Shown in pieces: positions 61,693-64,000 of a DNA stretch of 64,000 bases. The DNA lies in NCBI GenBank assembly GCA_963667855.2, contig CAXXKI010000020.1:124001-188000 (forward strand). Direction: 5' to 3'. This stretch comes from G963667855 sp963667855 (GTDB lineage: Bacteria > Planctomycetota > Phycisphaerae > UBA1845). Position 1 is the stretch's first letter. Every line of letters starts with the position of its first letter. The position numbers and the translations under genes were made by a program. Under the pieces are notes generated by a model, which was given only the letters and a program-made list of their open reading frames with translations, was not told where the DNA came from and did not search any database.

Positions 61693-63303
61693 TTATTCAT
61701 TCCCATACGAAGCCGGGGGAAAAATAAGTGTAAGTTTGAACCAGTTATCCTCATTCACCGTCGCTTCAACTTCACCTCCCATCGCCAGCATAGCCCGACG
61801 AACCAGAGTCAATCCCAAACCGCAGTTGAACCGGCTTTTATGTCGAGCAGGATCGGCTCGCCAGAAACGCTCGAACACCTGTTGTATTTTCTCCTTTTCC
61901 AACAGGCATCCCGAATTCACCACAGTCATCACACACTTTGCGCCGCCATGCCACAGTTCAACAACAACACTGGTATCGTTCAAAGCGTATTCGGCCGCAT
62001 TAGAGAGAACATTTGATAAAACCAATTCAAGAAGTCGCGCATCGGAGTAAACCACAGCTTCCGGCAAACAACGATCATCCAACTCAATACCGCGTTGCTC
62101 CGCCAGCACCTGAACCTGCTTCCACTGGTCAGCTATCGCGGGCTTAAGCAGGATAGCATCCAATTCCGGTTTTACCTGCCCCGCTTCCAAACGCGCCAGA
62201 ACCAGCAGTTTCTCGATAATCCCCTGCAAAGCGATAATCGTATCGCCCACCTCAAGTAACGCGTTGCGATATTCCTGCGGATCGCGAATCCGTTTCAAGG
62301 TCACTTCCACAATGGTACGGATTTCCGCCACCGGAGTTCGCAACTCGTGGGCAATATCAGCGGTAAGCATGCGTTCCCGCTCAAAAGCCTCGTCCAATCT
62401 GCCGAGCAATTCATTGAATTGAAAAACCACCGGTTCGATTTCCTTGGGAACACCATTATCCGCCAGGCGATCCTTCAAACCGGTTTCATCCATCGCCTCG
62501 ATCTCCCTGGCGACAGTTTCCAGCGGAAGCATGCTTCGCCCCGTAACAAACCAGATCACACCACCGGAAATGAGAATCGTGCCGACCGCGGTCAACGTAA
62601 GCAACAGGGAAAGGAAACTTAGTTGATTTTCGATTTCATCAGTGGAAGCAGCCACCGCAATATCCAGGTTAGCCGGAGCCGATAGCATTCTCGGCACAAG
62701 GTTCCGCGTAATCGACGAAACATGTATACCGATTACTCGCCCTCGCGAATTATCCGGCATAATCGTGGCTTGAAAAACTGGTTTACCCTGAGTTGTCCTT
62801 ATACGTGGAAGATCTACTTCTTCAAGCAAAGGAGAACGGATTACCAGATTCCCATGCTCTGCAGTTTCCCAATCACCTCCTCTGCCGTCAGCAGGCGGTG
62901 GACGCAGCATATGAAATCGTTCCGAATCAGGCTCTACCTCGTTTTCCCATGACGGTATACCATAAGGCTCAGCCGCTGGCCCGAACTCATCCCCCTCAGA
63001 AAACCCCTCGAACCTGGAAGGAGGGACATCGATAGGCCGGTCACTCCAGATCTGGTAAATAGCCCCCTCACGTATGCTCCCGGCCGATAGCTTCTTCAAC
63101 GCCTCAGTATCAAACCAGTTTCCATGCGGACCGTCACGAACAAGTAAAGCAATGGAGTTGGCTGTATTAAGCAGACTGTCGTCAAAAACGCAGTAAAGCT
63201 GTTGCCGCTGAACCGTATATATAGTCGCCCCGGCCGCCACCAGCAATGCGGTGATCGTAAGAAATATCCCAAGAATGAGTCTGGATCGCAGGGATGGTCT
63301 CAT
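61693..63303 (-). CDS. Sensor histidine kinase of an OmpR-type two-component system
   Basis: 536 residues. Membrane segments at about 9-27 and 237-257 flank a periplasmic sensor of about 205 residues. It is followed by a HAMP-like linker (RSMLPLETVAREIEAMDETGL), HisKA with His in ADIAHELRTPVAEIRT, and an ATPase domain with SNVLSNAAEYA, VVNSG and FNCGLGLTLVRRAM. The layout is that of QseC/CusS-type kinases. The signal is unknown; the acidic, Pro-rich sensor does not reveal it. The ATG overlaps the response regulator stop (ATGA), so the pair is co-translated. Confidence 0.93.
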   Translation of the reverse strand: MRPSLRSRLILGIFLTITALLVAAGATIYTVQRQQLYCVFDDSLLNTANSIALLVRDGPHGNWFDTEALKKLSAGSIREGAIYQIWSDRPIDVPPSRFEGFSEGDEFGPAAEPYGIPSWENEVEPDSERFHMLRPPPADGRGGDWETAEHGNLVIRSPLLEEVDLPRIRTTQGKPVFQATIMPDNSRGRVIGIHVSSITRNLVPRMLSAPANLDIAVAASTDEIENQLSFLSLLLTLTAVGTILISGGVIWFVTGRSMLPLETVAREIEAMDETGLKDRLADNGVPKEIEPVVFQFNELLGRLDEAFERERMLTADIAHELRTPVAEIRTIVEVTLKRIRDPQEYRNALLEVGDTIIALQGIIEKLLVLARLEAGQVKPELDAILLKPAIADQWKQVQVLAEQRGIELDDRCLPEAVVYSDARLLELVLSNVLSNAAEYALNDTSVVVELWHGGAKCVMTVVNSGCLLEKEKIQQVFERFWRADPARHKSRFNCGLGLTLVRRAMLAMGGEVEATVNEDNWFKLTLIFPPASYGNE

Positions 63304-63974
63304 ATGTCGCCACCCAGAACATAACCAAGACCGCGGCGAGTCTGAATCAGGCTCTTTCCACCCGACAGATTAAGCTTTCGCCGTAAGTAACTTATGTGAA
63401 CATCAACAACATTACTCATCGTCTGTTCATCAAAATCGTAAACGTGATCCCAGATTTCCGTTCGACTTACGGTTTCCCCAACTCGTCGGGCGAGATACTC
63501 AAGCAATTTGTATTCCATCGCCCGCAATTCGATTTCCTCGCCTCCCCGCCACACCTGCCGCTTGGCCGTATTTATTCGCAAATCATCTATTTCTATAACC
63601 GAATCACTCCGACCATAATGACGACGAATTAAAACACGTAACCGGGCAAGCAGCTCCTCAAACGCAAACGGCTTTACCAGATAATCGTCCGCACCGAGAT
63701 CCAGACCTCGAACACGATCAGAAACCGTATCTTTCGCGGTTAATATTATTACCGGATCCTCCCGTTTTGCCTCCCGAAGCTTCTGCAAAACAGTCAAACC
63801 ATCCACCCCTGGTAACATCAAATCCAAAACGATCGAATCGTACGAATTGGTTTTGATGTACCATAGAGCCTCTTCGCCGCTTCCGGTGGCATCCACGGCA
63901 AAATCCGCTTCAGTCAACCCTTTTTGCAGCCAGTGACGCAGCCGATCCTGGTCTTCGACTAATAGTATCCGCAT
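63300..63974 (-). CDS. OmpR/PhoB-family response regulator
   Basis: 224 residues. The receiver domain has acidic Glu7/Asp8, phospho-acceptor Asp51 (VLDLMLPG), Thr79 and Lys101 (LVKPF). The C-terminal winged helix (about 128-222) has ELRAMEYKLLEYLARRVGETVSR, VDVHISYLRRKL and IQTRRGLGYVL, as in OmpR/PhoB regulators such as QseB, CusR or CopR. It is the first gene of the pair with the kinase. Its promoter is probably beyond or at the window edge, since only 26 bases remain upstream. Confidence 0.95.
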   Translation of the reverse strand: MRILLVEDQDRLRHWLQKGLTEADFAVDATGSGEEALWYIKTNSYDSIVLDLMLPGVDGLTVLQKLREAKREDPVIILTAKDTVSDRVRGLDLGADDYLVKPFAFEELLARLRVLIRRHYGRSDSVIEIDDLRINTAKRQVWRGGEEIELRAMEYKLLEYLARRVGETVSRTEIWDHVYDFDEQTMSNVVDVHISYLRRKLNLSGGKSLIQTRRGLGYVLGGDI

Positions 63975-64000
63975 ACGATTCTTTCACACCGCGACATACA

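Noticed and set aside
1..64000. CRISPR array or rRNA operon
   Set aside because: No regularly spaced direct repeats and no rRNA-like sequence were seen on either strand.

Overview
The window reads as a bacterial chromosome segment of moderate GC, most likely from the Planctomycetota, class Phycisphaerae or a near relative. This is inferred from family content: a PEP-CTERM anchored FGE-sulfatase-domain protein, a secreted parallel beta-helix protein ending in a dockerin-like calcium-binding repeat, a membrane protein with an N-terminal CxxC...CPECG zinc ribbon, and LptF/LptG permeases showing a Gram-negative envelope. There are no rRNA genes, no CRISPR array, no intact transposase and no phage genes. 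One tRNA with a CAU anticodon is present.

Layout. 0.6-6.8 kb (minus strand): purH, a PQQ-like beta-propeller protein, a small unknown, a TlpA/TPR protein and a class I aminotransferase. 6.8-7.1 kb holds two tandem Leu/Ile/Val-rich peptides of 24-25 codons with good ribosome binding sites and an upstream promoter; both are very short and easily missed. 7.5-10.8 kb: a Cache-sensing hybrid histidine kinase and FxsA. 11.2-16.2 kb: a carbohydrate cluster (GH130, PIG-L deacetylase, GT4 glycosyltransferase, six-hairpin glycosidase) plus a methyltransferase. 16.3-20.9 kb: DUF547 lipoprotein, DUF1015, a QueC-like protein, a PilT-like ATPase and the tRNA. 21-24.3 kb: two exported proteins. 25-26.4 kb: cold-shock protein and EF-P.

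26.7-33.8 kb is the accessory part: RhuM with an unknown partner, an AAA/DUF4143-type ATPase gene broken by two compensating frameshifts, a truncated and frameshifted partial duplicate of a nearby gene, palindromic repeats, and small membrane or unknown proteins. 33.8-36.5 kb is a tight minus-strand operon of a VTC-type polyphosphate polymerase, a DUF4956 membrane protein and a HlyD-like membrane fusion protein. It faces a divergent secreted coiled-coil protein across a region containing a perfect palindrome.

38.6-64 kb is mostly housekeeping: a receiver-ATP-grasp (PEP-synthase N-domain) protein, an MsrB-MsrA fusion, proBA, class I fructose-1,6-bisphosphatase, a domain-inverted HldE-like nucleotidyltransferase/kinase, lptF-lptG, thymidine kinase, aroB, folC, mnmE, trpD, an alkaline-phosphatase-superfamily 'sulfatase' with Thr in place of the formylglycine Cys, and an OmpR-type two-component system that runs to the window edge.

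Most notable for follow-up: the tandem micro-ORFs, the VTC/DUF4956/HlyD operon, two palindromes of the same architecture (AAACG-N5-CGTTT) in two divergent promoter regions, and dispersed REP-like hairpins at gene ends. All function calls are from reading the sequence; no database search was run.
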